Part shown: positions 7,975-16,956 of the stretch, in pieces
Layout of the letters: each line of letters begins with the position of its first letter
Position numbering within the stretch: the stretch's first letter is position 1
Assembly (NCBI GenBank): GCA_001404055.1
Contig: CXTY01000019.1
Coordinates: forward strand, 248,001-312,000
Direction: 5' to 3'
DNA length: 64,000 nt
Source of the DNA: Roseibium album
Lineage (GTDB): Bacteria > Pseudomonadota > Alphaproteobacteria > Rhizobiales > Stappiaceae
The notes under the pieces: generated by a model
Seen by the model: the letters and a program-made list of their open reading frames with translations, nothing else
Told to the model about the DNA's origin: nothing
Databases searched by the model: none
Program-made: the position numbers and the translations under genes

Positions 7975-10416
7975 TCAAGCCCGCAATCGTGTGTTTTCAG
8001 GGTCCCACAGCGGCTGATCCGGCTGAACAATGGCCTTGCAGCGCCTGCCGTAGATTTCGATTTCCAACGCTGTCCCAGGCTCGGCAAGATCCGCCCGCAC
8101 CATGCCCAGCGCGATTGAGGCATTTACCCGGTAGCCCCAACCACCTGAGGTGATCTCGCCAACCGGTTCGTCCCCTTGAAACAGTGCGGACATGTAAGGT
8201 GCATCGCAATCATCCGCATCGACAGTCAGCGTGACAAACCGTTTGACTGAACCCTGCTGCCTCTCGTTCATCAATGCCGCTTTGCCCGGGAAATCCTGCG
8301 TTTTGTCCAGCTTGACGAAACGATCGAGGCCGCCTTCGAAGAGCGTATAGTCCGTCGACAGATCGCCCTTCCAGGCGCGATAGCCCTTCTCAAGGCGCAG
8401 GGAATTGAGCGCGTACATGCCGAACGGCTTGGCACCAGCTTCCAGAATTGCAGCGTAGATGATCGGCATGTCGTCAAAGCTTGCATGTACTTCCCAGCCA
8501 AGCTCTCCGGCAAAGGAGACCCTGACAAGCATCGCGGCCTTGCCAGCAACAACAGCTTTTTGATGGGTGAGCCATCCAAGAGTGAGGTCAGCTTCGGCAA
8601 TCTGCTCAAACAGCTGCCTTGACTTCGGCCCGGTCACAATGAGTGTCGCCTTCTCCAAAGTTCGGTCGGTGAGCGTCAATCCATCTGCCAGATTGAATTT
8701 CAGAACTTCGAAATCGTGCCATTGGGCGGCAGCGGCTGTAATCAGCGTGAAATCGTCATCACCATGCCGGATGACCGACATTTCCGTCAGAATGCGCCCG
8801 CGCACGTCAGCAAAATAAGCCAGGTTCATCCGACCCGCTTTGGGCAGAGCGCCGGTAATCCTGCCACGTAGCCATTCTGCCGCGCCCTCGCCGGTCAGAC
8901 TGAACCGGGAGAACCCCGGCAAATCCAGAACACCGACATGATCACGAACGGCTTCGCATTCCTCTTGGATACGTGGTTCCCAAGGACCCGAGCGTTTCCA
9001 GGTCTGGGTTGCTTCCTCGGACGTGTCGTCGCCTGGTTTGGCAAACCAGTTGGCCCGTTCCCACCCGTTGTAAACGCCCATCTGGCCTCCAAGTTCCAAA
9101 ACTCTCGCGTGAACCGGGGACTGCTTTCGGTCGCGGCCTGCGGGCCAGCTGTGATGTGGGAAGTGCATGGCGTATTCGTGACCATAGACCTCCATCGCCT
9201 TGTCGATGCAGTACTGCGGGTCGGTATAGTCGGTATAGCGGCGCGGATCGCAGGACCACATGTCCCACTCGGTTTGTCCGTGCATGATCCATTCCGCGAC
9301 GACCTTGCCTGCACCACCGCCTTGAGCGATGCCAAATGTAAAGGTATGGGCCTCAAATGCGTTGGGAACACCTGGCATTGGCCCGATCATCGGCAGTCCG
9401 TCAGGTGCGTAAGGAATAGGTCCATTGATGTTGCGGCTGACGCCCTGCGTTCCCAGAAGCGGCACCCGGGCCATGGCGTCTTCGATATAAAATTCCAGCC
9501 GGTCCAGATCGTCCGGATAGAGTTGGAAACTGAAGTCGTCCGGCATTGGATCGTCCGGTCTGACCCAGGCTGCCTGACAGTTGCGTTCATAAGGGCCAAG
9601 ATTGAAGCCTGTGGTTTCCTGGCGCAGGTAATAGGATGTGTCCACATCGCGTAACAACGGCAGCTTTCGACCGTGTCTTTCGCTCCATTCGGCGATTTCC
9701 GGAACAGGTTCTGTCAGAAAATACTGATGGCTCATGACGGCGGCTGGAACTGGTCTTCCACCGTGAGGGACGAACCATTCCCCAACGCGCGGAGCATAAT
9801 AGCCCGCAGCGTTGACAACGTAATCGCAGCGAACGTCTCCTTTTTCGGTATGAACGATCCACTCGCCGTTCTCGCGGCTGACGCCGGTTGCAGGCGTAAA
9901 ACGAATAATTTTTGCACCCAGGTTACGCGCGCCTTTTGCCAATGCCTGTGTGACCTGCGCCGGGTCAATATCACCATCAAGCGGATCCCAGAGCCCACCT
10001 TCCAGGTCGTGCGTTTCCATGAACGGATAGTGCTGCAACAATTCGTCCGGGGTGCAGACATCCATCTTCAACCCCATGTGGACGCCCATCGTTGCAGCGT
10101 GTTCGAATTCCATCATCCGTTCATGGCTGTGGGCAAGACGAACGGAGCCAGTCACATGATAGTTGATCGGATAGTCGACTTCATCTGCCAGGCTGCGGTA
10201 GAGCTCCAACCCGTAACGTTGCATGTTCATCACGCCGAAGCTCATGGCAAAGTTCGGACAGTTGCCGGCGGCATGCCACGTCGAACCTGCGGTCAGCTCG
10301 TTCTTTTCAAGCAAAACGCAATCGGACCAACCGCTTCTGGCAAGGTGATACAGCGCCGAGACGCCAACGATACCGCCACCGATTATGACAACCCGGGCTG
10401 TTGAAGGTAAGGACAT
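7975..10416 (-). CDS. FAD-dependent N-demethylase, dimethylglycine/sarcosine dehydrogenase family (copy 2)
   Basis: 813 aa with the same layout as the copy at 3839: Rossmann motif VVIIGGGIVGVS (residues 9-20), the flavinylation-type TWHAAGN with His48, a central FAO-like section (GPIPYAPDGLPMIGP) and a C-terminal GcvT-like half ending near WDPENTRLRA. The ATG at 10416 has AGGAAG seven bases upstream. It sits 23 bp after the XRE-cupin regulator and 50 bp before the MttB-family gene, so the three are probably co-transcribed. Role by family is oxidative N-demethylation of a secondary or tertiary methylamine. Two divergent paralogues in one cluster suggest two successive demethylations. Confidence 0.8.
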   Translation of the reverse strand: MSLPSTARVVIIGGGIVGVSALYHLARSGWSDCVLLEKNELTAGSTWHAAGNCPNFAMSFGVMNMQRYGLELYRSLADEVDYPINYHVTGSVRLAHSHERMMEFEHAATMGVHMGLKMDVCTPDELLQHYPFMETHDLEGGLWDPLDGDIDPAQVTQALAKGARNLGAKIIRFTPATGVSRENGEWIVHTEKGDVRCDYVVNAAGYYAPRVGEWFVPHGGRPVPAAVMSHQYFLTEPVPEIAEWSERHGRKLPLLRDVDTSYYLRQETTGFNLGPYERNCQAAWVRPDDPMPDDFSFQLYPDDLDRLEFYIEDAMARVPLLGTQGVSRNINGPIPYAPDGLPMIGPMPGVPNAFEAHTFTFGIAQGGGAGKVVAEWIMHGQTEWDMWSCDPRRYTDYTDPQYCIDKAMEVYGHEYAMHFPHHSWPAGRDRKQSPVHARVLELGGQMGVYNGWERANWFAKPGDDTSEEATQTWKRSGPWEPRIQEECEAVRDHVGVLDLPGFSRFSLTGEGAAEWLRGRITGALPKAGRMNLAYFADVRGRILTEMSVIRHGDDDFTLITAAAAQWHDFEVLKFNLADGLTLTDRTLEKATLIVTGPKSRQLFEQIAEADLTLGWLTHQKAVVAGKAAMLVRVSFAGELGWEVHASFDDMPIIYAAILEAGAKPFGMYALNSLRLEKGYRAWKGDLSTDYTLFEGGLDRFVKLDKTQDFPGKAALMNERQQGSVKRFVTLTVDADDCDAPYMSALFQGDEPVGEITSGGWGYRVNASIALGMVRADLAEPGTALEIEIYGRRCKAIVQPDQPLWDPENTRLRA

Positions 10417-10439
10417 TCGGGCTTCCTTTGATGCAGAAG

Positions 10440-10997
10440 TCAGTAAACCGGAGGGGAAATCACCCAGACGGCGATTGCAGGTTCTTCATAGGGATTGGCC
10501 CATCGGTAAGTCGCCTCACGAATGCGGAAACTATCGCCGGCCTCAACCGTAAACATGTCGTCATCAAGCCAGACATCGAGTTTGCCGGAGACAATGTAGG
10601 CAACCTCCTGCGTCGGACGTGACATCGACTCCTTGCGGCGGGACCCCGGCTGAAAGGTCGAGTGGATCATCTCAAAACTGTCAGTGAGGTCCGGCGAAAT
10701 CAGTGTCTCGACCAGTCCCCTGTCGCGTTCACCAATAATGCGACGTGCCCCGGCACGGACAATGCGTCCCTGTTCGACTTCCGGGGCTTTGGCGTTTCCG
10801 AAGAAGAGTGAAAGCTGAACGCCGAAAATATCTGCGATCTGTCGCAGGTCAGACAAGCGCGGGACGGAAATATCCCGTTCGACCTGTGACAACCAGCCAA
10901 CCGACCGCCCAAGCTTCTGTGCAAGCTCTTCGAGCGTCATCTTTCGGGTAATTCGCAGGGCTCGGAGGTCTTCACCCAAACTGCATTTTTCAGTCAT
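10440..10997 (-). CDS. XRE-family regulator with C-terminal cupin domain
   Basis: 185 aa. The N-terminal helix-turn-helix (about residues 9-65, with LEELAQKLGRSVGWLSQVE) is followed by a cupin sensor domain (about 110-185, including PTQEVAYIVSGKLDVWLDDD and EAGDSFRI). This PuuR-like architecture usually controls amine or amino-acid catabolic operons and binds short inverted repeats. It heads the operon with the copy 2 demethylase and the MttB homologue. Candidate operators lie upstream of its own start and upstream of the copy 1 demethylase gene, so it may control both units. Ligand unknown. Confidence 0.85.
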   Translation of the reverse strand: MTEKCSLGEDLRALRITRKMTLEELAQKLGRSVGWLSQVERDISVPRLSDLRQIADIFGVQLSLFFGNAKAPEVEQGRIVRAGARRIIGERDRGLVETLISPDLTDSFEMIHSTFQPGSRRKESMSRPTQEVAYIVSGKLDVWLDDDMFTVEAGDSFRIREATYRWANPYEEPAIAVWVISPPVY

Positions 10998-11028
10998 GCT
11001 GATCCGCCCATGAAAATTTGAAAGATAA

Positions 11029-11048
11029 TTTCATACAGCAAAATGAAA
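11029..11048. promoter_or_regulatory. Inverted repeat upstream of the XRE-cupin regulator
   Basis: TTTCAT-N8-ATGAAA lies 32-51 bp upstream of the regulator start codon, in an AT-rich stretch with several further TGAAA words (for example 11055 and 11083). It resembles the TTTCACG/CGTGAAA repeats at 3677-3739, fitting autoregulation. Bases 11049-11206 hold no gene. Confidence 0.45.
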
Positions 11049-11206
11049 AAATCAATGAAAATCTCACGCTGGTAAAACCCAAGTGAAATTAGGTCGCAAA
11101 CGTGCTGCCGAAGACGCGTCAAAACAGGCAGAAAACAGCCCGATTTTTCTAGGTCGAATTTTTTTGCAGCAGTCGTCAGGAAATAGCAGCGTCAATCTCC
11201 CAACCG

Positions 11207-12673
11207 CTATTTCGCCTTGTCTATCGCCTCTGCGATCAGAGAAATGCCGCCCGGTATACGAGCAGCAGCAATGGAGGAGTAAGCCAGGCGGTAATAGCCA
11301 GGAAGCTCTTTCTCGCTGGCAAAAAACGCGCGGCCCGGCTCGATCAACACGCCGTCGTTTCGAAGCTGCATCGCCAATTCCGAACTGTCTATTCCCTTAG
11401 GCGCTTTCATCCAGAACGAAGACCCGCCGAAAGTGTCCTGTTCCGGTTGGGAAAGACCGTGCTCTCGCAAGCTGTGCTCCATCGTCGATCGGCGCTTGCG
11501 GTAGGTGCGGCCCATCCGGGTGATCTGGGCATCGTAGTGCCCCAATGACAGGAAATAAGCAGCTGTGCGCTGGATCAGTCCCGGCGGATGGCGCAGCACC
11601 AGCGAGCGTAGCGCTCGCGCCTCGCGGATAAACGGTTCTGGTGCAACAAGGTAGCCAAGCCTCAAACCAGGAAACATCGATTTTGAAAAAGAACCGATGT
11701 AGATCACCGACCCCGTTGGATCGAGCGACTTCAAGGCCGGAGAAGGTGATTTGAGAAAGGATATCTCAAACTCATAGTCATCCTCAACAATGATAAAACC
11801 ATCACGCGCGGCCTTTTCCAGCAAACGCCTTCTGCGGTCATAAGGCATGGTGGCATTGGTTGGGCTATGGTGGCTCGGTGTTGTGAATACCACGTCCAGA
11901 TTGTCAGGCAGGTTTTCCGGAGGCAGTCCGGCGCCGTCGACATCAACGGACACGGTGTTGCACCGGGTCTGGGCAAGTACCTGACGCAGCCCTGGATAGC
12001 AAGGATTCTCCATCACGGCCGTGCGTCGCTGGGTCAACAGGATCTGAGCCGTGATCCAGAGGGCGTGCTGCGCACCCATTGTGATGAGGATCTCTTCCGG
12101 CCGGGCGTCAATTCCGCGTCGCGGTAGAATCTGACGCAGGATGAACTCCACCAACATCGGATCATCACGCTCGTAGTAGTCTGTTGCCAGCGTATCGAAA
12201 TCTTTCCGGCCCACAGCCTTGAGCGCGCAATTACGCCAATTGTGATGGTCAAAAAGCCGTGGATCGGACTGGCCATAGATGAAGGGGTATTTGTAGTCGC
12301 GCCAGTTTTCCGGACGCACCAGGGTCACATGTTCCGAAAATCGCTGTCCGATGGTACGCGACCAGTCTACCTCCGTCCGAACCGCATGGTCCGGCAAGTC
12401 AAACTTTGGACGGCTTGGTGCTGTCTGGGCGACGAAGTAACCCGACCGTCCTCTGGAAACGAGATATTCGTTGGATACCAACTCCGTGTAAGCGATTGTC
12501 ACCGTGATCCTGGCAATCCCGAGATGCTTCGCCAGTTTGCGGGTTGACGGCATTTTTTCGCCTGGCAAACAACGGCCGGACAGAATGGCCTCGACAACAA
12601 GCCTTTGAATCTGCTGCTGCAGGGTCGATTCATTGTCCGGCTTGATAAAAAAGGTTTCTGCTGGGATTGCCAT
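11207..12673 (-). CDS. tauR: MocR/GntR-family regulator, TauR-like
   Basis: 488 aa. The N-terminal winged helix (about 15-85, with GEKMPSTRKLAKHLGIARITV) is joined to a fold-type I aminotransferase-like domain. The PLP lysine is probably in GSFSKSMFPGLRLGY. This is the MocR architecture; TauR of Rhodobacter activates tpa in response to taurine. The N-terminus, starting MAIPAETFFI, resembles TauR proteins as I remember them. The ATG at 12673 has AAGG six bases upstream. TauR-box-like repeats overlap its leader and occur again upstream of tpa. It could instead serve the adjacent cuyA-cuyZ pair, though those have their own LysR gene. Confidence 0.75.
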   Translation of the reverse strand: MAIPAETFFIKPDNESTLQQQIQRLVVEAILSGRCLPGEKMPSTRKLAKHLGIARITVTIAYTELVSNEYLVSRGRSGYFVAQTAPSRPKFDLPDHAVRTEVDWSRTIGQRFSEHVTLVRPENWRDYKYPFIYGQSDPRLFDHHNWRNCALKAVGRKDFDTLATDYYERDDPMLVEFILRQILPRRGIDARPEEILITMGAQHALWITAQILLTQRRTAVMENPCYPGLRQVLAQTRCNTVSVDVDGAGLPPENLPDNLDVVFTTPSHHSPTNATMPYDRRRRLLEKAARDGFIIVEDDYEFEISFLKSPSPALKSLDPTGSVIYIGSFSKSMFPGLRLGYLVAPEPFIREARALRSLVLRHPPGLIQRTAAYFLSLGHYDAQITRMGRTYRKRRSTMEHSLREHGLSQPEQDTFGGSSFWMKAPKGIDSSELAMQLRNDGVLIEPGRAFFASEKELPGYYRLAYSSIAAARIPGGISLIAEAIDKAK

Positions 12674-13019
12674 GTCTGGCCTTAATTTTCTGTTCGACTG
12701 GACTTACAGGCTAACCAAACAGACCAAATTGACAATGCAGGAATTGAAAAAGTCGTTTCCAGTTTCCGTAGACAAAATGACCTCCGATTGGAACATCCGG
12801 AAGGGAAAACATCCGCTGACTGCAGCTCTGGCAGTCCCCATAGCAAAAGCCAATACGAGTGTTGACAGGTATTTCCGTTTAATCGTTCTCTCCTCCTGGA
12901 ACGCATTTACGTGTAGGTCCTGTGCGCTTTTGATTTGCGCCGTTTGATAAACGGCTTCGCTTCAGGGTGAATTTGGGCTTTCGATCCAGCAGAAAGGTCC
13001 GGATTGACACCCAATAACG
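12674..13019. other. Non-coding stretch between tauR and cuyA
   Basis: Holds the tauR promoter region and TauR-box-like repeats at its left end. The rest, up to the cuyA stop, shows no convincing gene or strong terminator hairpin. Confidence 0.5.
12676..12707 (+). promoter_or_regulatory. TauR-box-like direct repeats at the tauR start
   Basis: CTGGCCTTAA (12676-12685) and CTGGACTTAC (12698-12707) are direct repeats 22 bp apart, two helical turns. They begin three bases upstream of the tauR start codon and overlap its ribosome-binding site. At this position, binding would more likely repress than activate tauR. Confidence 0.55.
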
Positions 13020-14042
13020 TCAGGCCACGTCCAGCTCCTCCTGGTATCCAAACAGAGCGGGAATTCCGCCGGTGTGAACCATGACAACCTTTTGCCCCGG
13101 CTTGATGCGCCCTTCCTTCAGCAGGCCCAAAAGGCCCGCGAACGTCTTGGCGGTGTAAACCGGATCCAAAAACACACCCTCAGTTTTTGCCATCAGGGAC
13201 AGTGCGTTGCGGGTTGTTTCGCCAATCCGCCCATAGCCTGGAGCAAGCGCACCGTCCCACGTAATGATGTCTTCTGAAGCTATTCCATTTTCGAGCCTCA
13301 ACAGGCCCGACAATTTCTCAAGCATGGTCTGCAATCGCAGCTTTTGACTTTCCTGATCACGCCGAACGCAAATCCCAAACACATCCGCCCGGTGCGTGGC
13401 CAACCGCAGACCAGTCAGAAAACCGGCATGGGTCGCGCCGCTGCCAGAAGGAACAACGGCAACATCAAAATCTTCCAATTGGCGGGAGAGTTCATCACCA
13501 CAGGCAACATATCCAAGCGCGCCCAATGGCGGATGAGCCAGTCCAAGATGGATAACATATGGGTTCCGGCCCTCGGCGCGCAGCTGATCGGCGCGCTCAT
13601 GCAAGGCATTGTCAGCGCCGACCTCGTCTTCCCCTTTGGGATAGCTCATGTGTTCAGCTCCCAGCAGCTTGGCCAGGAGAACATTTCCCGAGCGATAATA
13701 TGGATCGCCCATACCAGATACGCGTTCTTCCAGCTGCAAAACTGCCTTCATGCCGAGAAGCGCAGCCGCGGCGGCGGTGGAACGTACGAAATTTGACTGC
13801 ACCGCCCCGGTGATAAGAACGGTGTCTGCCTGCTGTTTTAGTGCTTCGCCGAAATAGAACTCCAGCTGGCGGGTCTTGTTTCCACCCAGACCAAGACCGG
13901 TCAGGTCGTCCCGCTTGATCCAGAGATCAATATCGAGCGCCTCCGAAAGTCGTGCGAGCCGCTCAACAGGCGTGACCGCAGTCATCAGTCTGGCGCGAGG
14001 AAACGTTGCGAGATGGTCATCAACGGTCTTGGTTTTACTCAC
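13020..14042 (-). CDS. cuyA: L-cysteate sulfo-lyase (CuyA), D-cysteine desulfhydrase/ACC deaminase family
   Basis: 340-aa PLP enzyme of the D-cysteine desulfhydrase/ACC-deaminase family; the lysine in GLGLGGNKTRQLE is the expected PLP Schiff base. The family contains CuyA of Ruegeria (Silicibacter) pomeroyi, which splits L-cysteate to pyruvate, sulfite and ammonium. Motifs alone do not separate CuyA from D-cysteine desulfhydrase. The CuyA call rests on the TSUP exporter gene directly upstream, the divergent LysR gene, and the taurine genes nearby. The GTG at 14042 is preceded by GGGGTGA, which contains the exporter stop codon, so translation is probably coupled. The frame extends to an ATG at 14081 inside the exporter gene. 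Confidence 0.75.
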   Translation of the reverse strand: MSKTKTVDDHLATFPRARLMTAVTPVERLARLSEALDIDLWIKRDDLTGLGLGGNKTRQLEFYFGEALKQQADTVLITGAVQSNFVRSTAAAAALLGMKAVLQLEERVSGMGDPYYRSGNVLLAKLLGAEHMSYPKGEDEVGADNALHERADQLRAEGRNPYVIHLGLAHPPLGALGYVACGDELSRQLEDFDVAVVPSGSGATHAGFLTGLRLATHRADVFGICVRRDQESQKLRLQTMLEKLSGLLRLENGIASEDIITWDGALAPGYGRIGETTRNALSLMAKTEGVFLDPVYTAKTFAGLLGLLKEGRIKPGQKVVMVHTGGIPALFGYQEELDVA

Positions 14043-14046
14043 GATT

Positions 14047-14781
14047 TCACCCCAGTAGAAAAGCCCGGTGTACCAGCGCAATGCAGGCCAGCGCCGAAAT
14101 CACGCAGATCGAATATTTGATGAATTGTTGCGGCAGATACGGCCCGATAACCCGGCCCACAAATGCGCCCACAAGTGTTGAGCCGATAAAACCAACCAGC
14201 CATGGCGCATGCGCGACCAGGTTCCAGTTGATGAGGCCGTGAAGGGCAAACGCCACCCCATAGGCGACAAAAGCGACCGGCTGAACCAACACACGCGCTT
14301 CTTTCGACGTCCGGCCACTGGCCAGCAAGCCCATGATCATCAGCGGCCCTGGCATCGCAGCCCAAGCGGTTGTCAGTCCTGAAACACCTGAGATTGCCAC
14401 AACGCTGTTGCGACCGAAGACCGGTAGAGACGGAAGAAGATTGAGCAGCAGGCCAACCAGCAAAAAAGAAGCTGTCAGAAGGAGCAGCGTTGTTTCCGAT
14501 AGCAGCGAATAGACGGCCAAGCCAAAGGCTATACCGCACAGTGCGCCGACAATGGACAAGCGTATTGTTTCTGTTTCGCCTCGCCAGCTTGCCCGGTCGA
14601 GAGCGACCAAAGAGACCAGCGTGTTCAGGAGCAGGAGAAGCGGGACCGCGGTCGCGGTTCCCAGCATGATCATCATGAACGGTGCGACAACGATGCTGAA
14701 GCCGATCCCCACGCCGGCCTGTAATATGGAACCGGCAAACACAGCGATCAGCAAAGTGGCAGCATCTAAGGGCAACATCAT
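14047..14781 (-). CDS. cuyZ: TSUP-family sulfite exporter (CuyZ/TauE-like)
   Basis: 244-aa polytopic membrane protein of the TauE/SafE (TSUP) family. It has about eight hydrophobic segments and a TSUP-type first helix beginning at AATLLIAVFAGSILQAGVGI. Proteins of this family next to desulfonating enzymes are thought to export the sulfite released in the cytoplasm. The start at 14781 gives the normal length with no leader; the frame also opens further upstream at 14862, inside the LysR operator. It precedes cuyA by only 4 bp. Confidence 0.75.
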   Translation of the reverse strand: MMLPLDAATLLIAVFAGSILQAGVGIGFSIVVAPFMMIMLGTATAVPLLLLLNTLVSLVALDRASWRGETETIRLSIVGALCGIAFGLAVYSLLSETTLLLLTASFLLVGLLLNLLPSLPVFGRNSVVAISGVSGLTTAWAAMPGPLMIMGLLASGRTSKEARVLVQPVAFVAYGVAFALHGLINWNLVAHAPWLVGFIGSTLVGAFVGRVIGPYLPQQFIKYSICVISALACIALVHRAFLLG

Positions 14782-14844
14782 TTCTTTCGCCTTGATCTTC
14801 CCCAAATGGGTAACCCGTTTATTGATCAAATGAAAATCATAATC

Positions 14845-14862
14845 TTGCATTGATTGATGCAA
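14845..14862. promoter_or_regulatory. LysR-type operator between cuyZ and cuyR
   Basis: The inverted repeat TTGCAT-N6-ATGCAA lies in the 98-bp divergent gap, 18 bp before the LysR start codon. This is the usual place for a LysR regulator that controls itself and the divergent operon. Confidence 0.5.
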
Positions 14863-14879
14863 TTTTGTTATCCAAAGAT

Positions 14880-15770
14880 ATGCGCATTACAGCCCGACAA
14901 ATCGAACTCTTTCAAATGGCCTACAGGCAGAGATCTACGCGGCGGGCTGCTGAAGCATTGCACATCACACAACCGGCAATCAGCCGTGCGGTTTCGGAGC
15001 TTGAAACGGAAATCGGCGTTGTTCTCTTTGACCGGTCGGGTCGCAAATTCGAGCCAACGGCTGCTGCCCACAGTCTGAACAAGGCGGTTCAGCGGCACTA
15101 CCAGGGTCTTGAAAGGGTCCTTGACGCCGCCGAACAAATTTCGACGGGAACGGGTGGCGTTATTCGCGTGGCAACCGTTCCGGCCACAGCAGACACAAGG
15201 GTCGCGGTCGCAACGGGACGTTTGATGGCACGCTATCCCGACCTTCGGTTCGACTTAGATGTTCTAAGCGAACAGGCTTCTCTGGCAGCTCTCAGGGAGG
15301 GAAAAGTGGATTGTGCAATCATCTCTTCAGACCCTGGTGATCCGAGCATCAATGCAACCCGCCTTGCGGACCTGGCACCTGTGGCAATCCTTTCAGAGGA
15401 TGACGATCTTGCTGATAAAACAAGCATCTCCCCAAGCGAACTGGCCCGGACGCCCCAAATCATGCTGCCGGCCGACAGCCCGTTTCGTCATGCGGTTGAA
15501 CGAATGTTCGACGATGCGGGTGTGTCTTTCCAGGTAAGAGCGGAAGCCAGAACACAAACGGGTCTCATCTGGCTGGTGGGGCAGGGTGCGGGTCGGGCTA
15601 TTGCCGATGAAGCCGCGTTAAACGCGACGCAGGGTGCAAAAGTGGCCAGGCTTCCATTGAGCGCAAAACTCCGTTGGCCAATTCGCGCTGTTACAACCTC
15701 TGCATCACAGGATGCCCCTGGCCTGAAAAGACTGGTCGATGAACTGCTCAACAACAGCGAACAAGCTTAA
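14880..15770 (+). CDS. LysR-family regulator of the cysteate genes (CuyR-like)
   Basis: 296 aa. The N-terminal winged helix-turn-helix (RITARQIELFQMAY ... AAEALHITQPAISRAVSELE, residues 2-50) is followed by a LysR substrate-binding domain (about 90-290). I chose the ATG at 14880; the frame also opens at a TTG at 14850 inside the operator. It diverges from cuyZ-cuyA, the layout I recall for cuyR, so cysteate or a breakdown product is the likely inducer. It converges on the next LysR gene. Confidence 0.8.
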   Translation: MRITARQIELFQMAYRQRSTRRAAEALHITQPAISRAVSELETEIGVVLFDRSGRKFEPTAAAHSLNKAVQRHYQGLERVLDAAEQISTGTGGVIRVATVPATADTRVAVATGRLMARYPDLRFDLDVLSEQASLAALREGKVDCAIISSDPGDPSINATRLADLAPVAILSEDDDLADKTSISPSELARTPQIMLPADSPFRHAVERMFDDAGVSFQVRAEARTQTGLIWLVGQGAGRAIADEAALNATQGAKVARLPLSAKLRWPIRAVTTSASQDAPGLKRLVDELLNNSEQA

Positions 15771-15827
15771 CAGCAAATGCGGTGCCGGGGAGGCGCTGCC
15801 TGTTTCAAGCGCTTCGTCAAGAAAACT

Positions 15828-16781
15828 TCAGGTCACCAGTGCAATGCGCGGTTTAATCGCCTGGATCAACACGCCTTCTTCAAAGGGTCTTTGCGCCTTG
15901 AAGTGATCTTTCAAGAAATTCACGAACACCCTCAAACTTGGCGCCATGCCCCTGTGCGGATGGAAAACCGCATTGAAAGTGACTGAAGGCCCGCGCCAAT
16001 GCGGCAGAACTGCTCGCAAATTGCCACTTTCAACATGTTTGCGCGCAAGCCAGGCCGGCAACAGTGATACGCCCATTCCGGCAAGTGTCAGGCTCAGAAC
16101 TGCCTCATGGTCTTTTACGCCCGCGCGCGGGAGAACGGTAACGGCAGAAAATTCATTCTTCCCGGTCAATTCCACCTGAAGCGGACCAAACCCTGTTCGA
16201 CTGGCCAGAAAGGCGTGACTTTCCAGATCGGCAGGTTGACCAATTTCGTCAGACGCACCGAGATAATCAGGTGCTGCAAACAGATACTGGCAGGATTCCC
16301 CGAGCGGAACTGCACACAAGGTATCATCCTCGATAGCGCCCTTGCGAACAGCCACGTCGCAACGCTCTTCAATCAGATCAACCTTCCGATTGCAAAACGT
16401 CACGTTGAGACGGATGTTCGGATAGGTCTCCAGAAATTTCGGCAAGAGCGGCAATATGAAGGAACGCCCCAGCGTTTCCGGCAGACTGACATTCAAGAGC
16501 CCGCTCGGAGATGAATTCATCGCCATCATGGCAGCATCGGCAGCCCGCCCTTCCGCAACAAGCCTGGCGCAATACTCGTAGTAGACCCGTCCGCTTTCCG
16601 TCACGCCAATCTTCCGCGTCGTGCGGTGAATCAGCTTGAGGTTCAGCCGTTCCTCCAGTGCAGAGATCCGCCGACTGATGTTGGACTTGGACATATTCAG
16701 GACGCTGGCTGCCGACGTGAAACCGTTGTGTTCCACCACCGCCGCGAAAACAGCCATATCCGTTAGCAATTCAGGATCCAT
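15828..16781 (-). CDS. LysR-family regulator divergent from the TctCBA operon
   Basis: 317 aa of the CrgA/DmlR-like LysR subgroup: helix-turn-helix at about residues 8-60 (SAASVLNMSKSNISRRISALEERL), followed by RTTRKIGVTESGRVYYEYC and a substrate-binding domain. The ATG at 16781 has GGTGG six bases upstream; the frame extends to 16817 without a better site. It diverges from the tripartite tricarboxylate transporter operon, which it probably controls. The 175-bp AT-rich gap holds a CAATATATTG palindrome (16815-16824) and GTTTT-N5-AAAAC (16824-16838). Confidence 0.8.
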   Translation of the reverse strand: MDPELLTDMAVFAAVVEHNGFTSAASVLNMSKSNISRRISALEERLNLKLIHRTTRKIGVTESGRVYYEYCARLVAEGRAADAAMMAMNSSPSGLLNVSLPETLGRSFILPLLPKFLETYPNIRLNVTFCNRKVDLIEERCDVAVRKGAIEDDTLCAVPLGESCQYLFAAPDYLGASDEIGQPADLESHAFLASRTGFGPLQVELTGKNEFSAVTVLPRAGVKDHEAVLSLTLAGMGVSLLPAWLARKHVESGNLRAVLPHWRGPSVTFNAVFHPHRGMAPSLRVFVNFLKDHFKAQRPFEEGVLIQAIKPRIALVT

Positions 16782-16956
16782 ATTGTTCCACCCATGCAAC
16801 AAAGTGTTCTTTTTCAATATATTGTTTTACTGGAAAACGCAATTAGACTGATAAAAACAATAAACAGATCCTTAAATCGTTTTTTTGGATCAACTAATAA
16901 AAAAATCGCGAATAATTTCTGAGCGTTTCCAAGCTCTGTGTTCTGGGAGGAATTCG

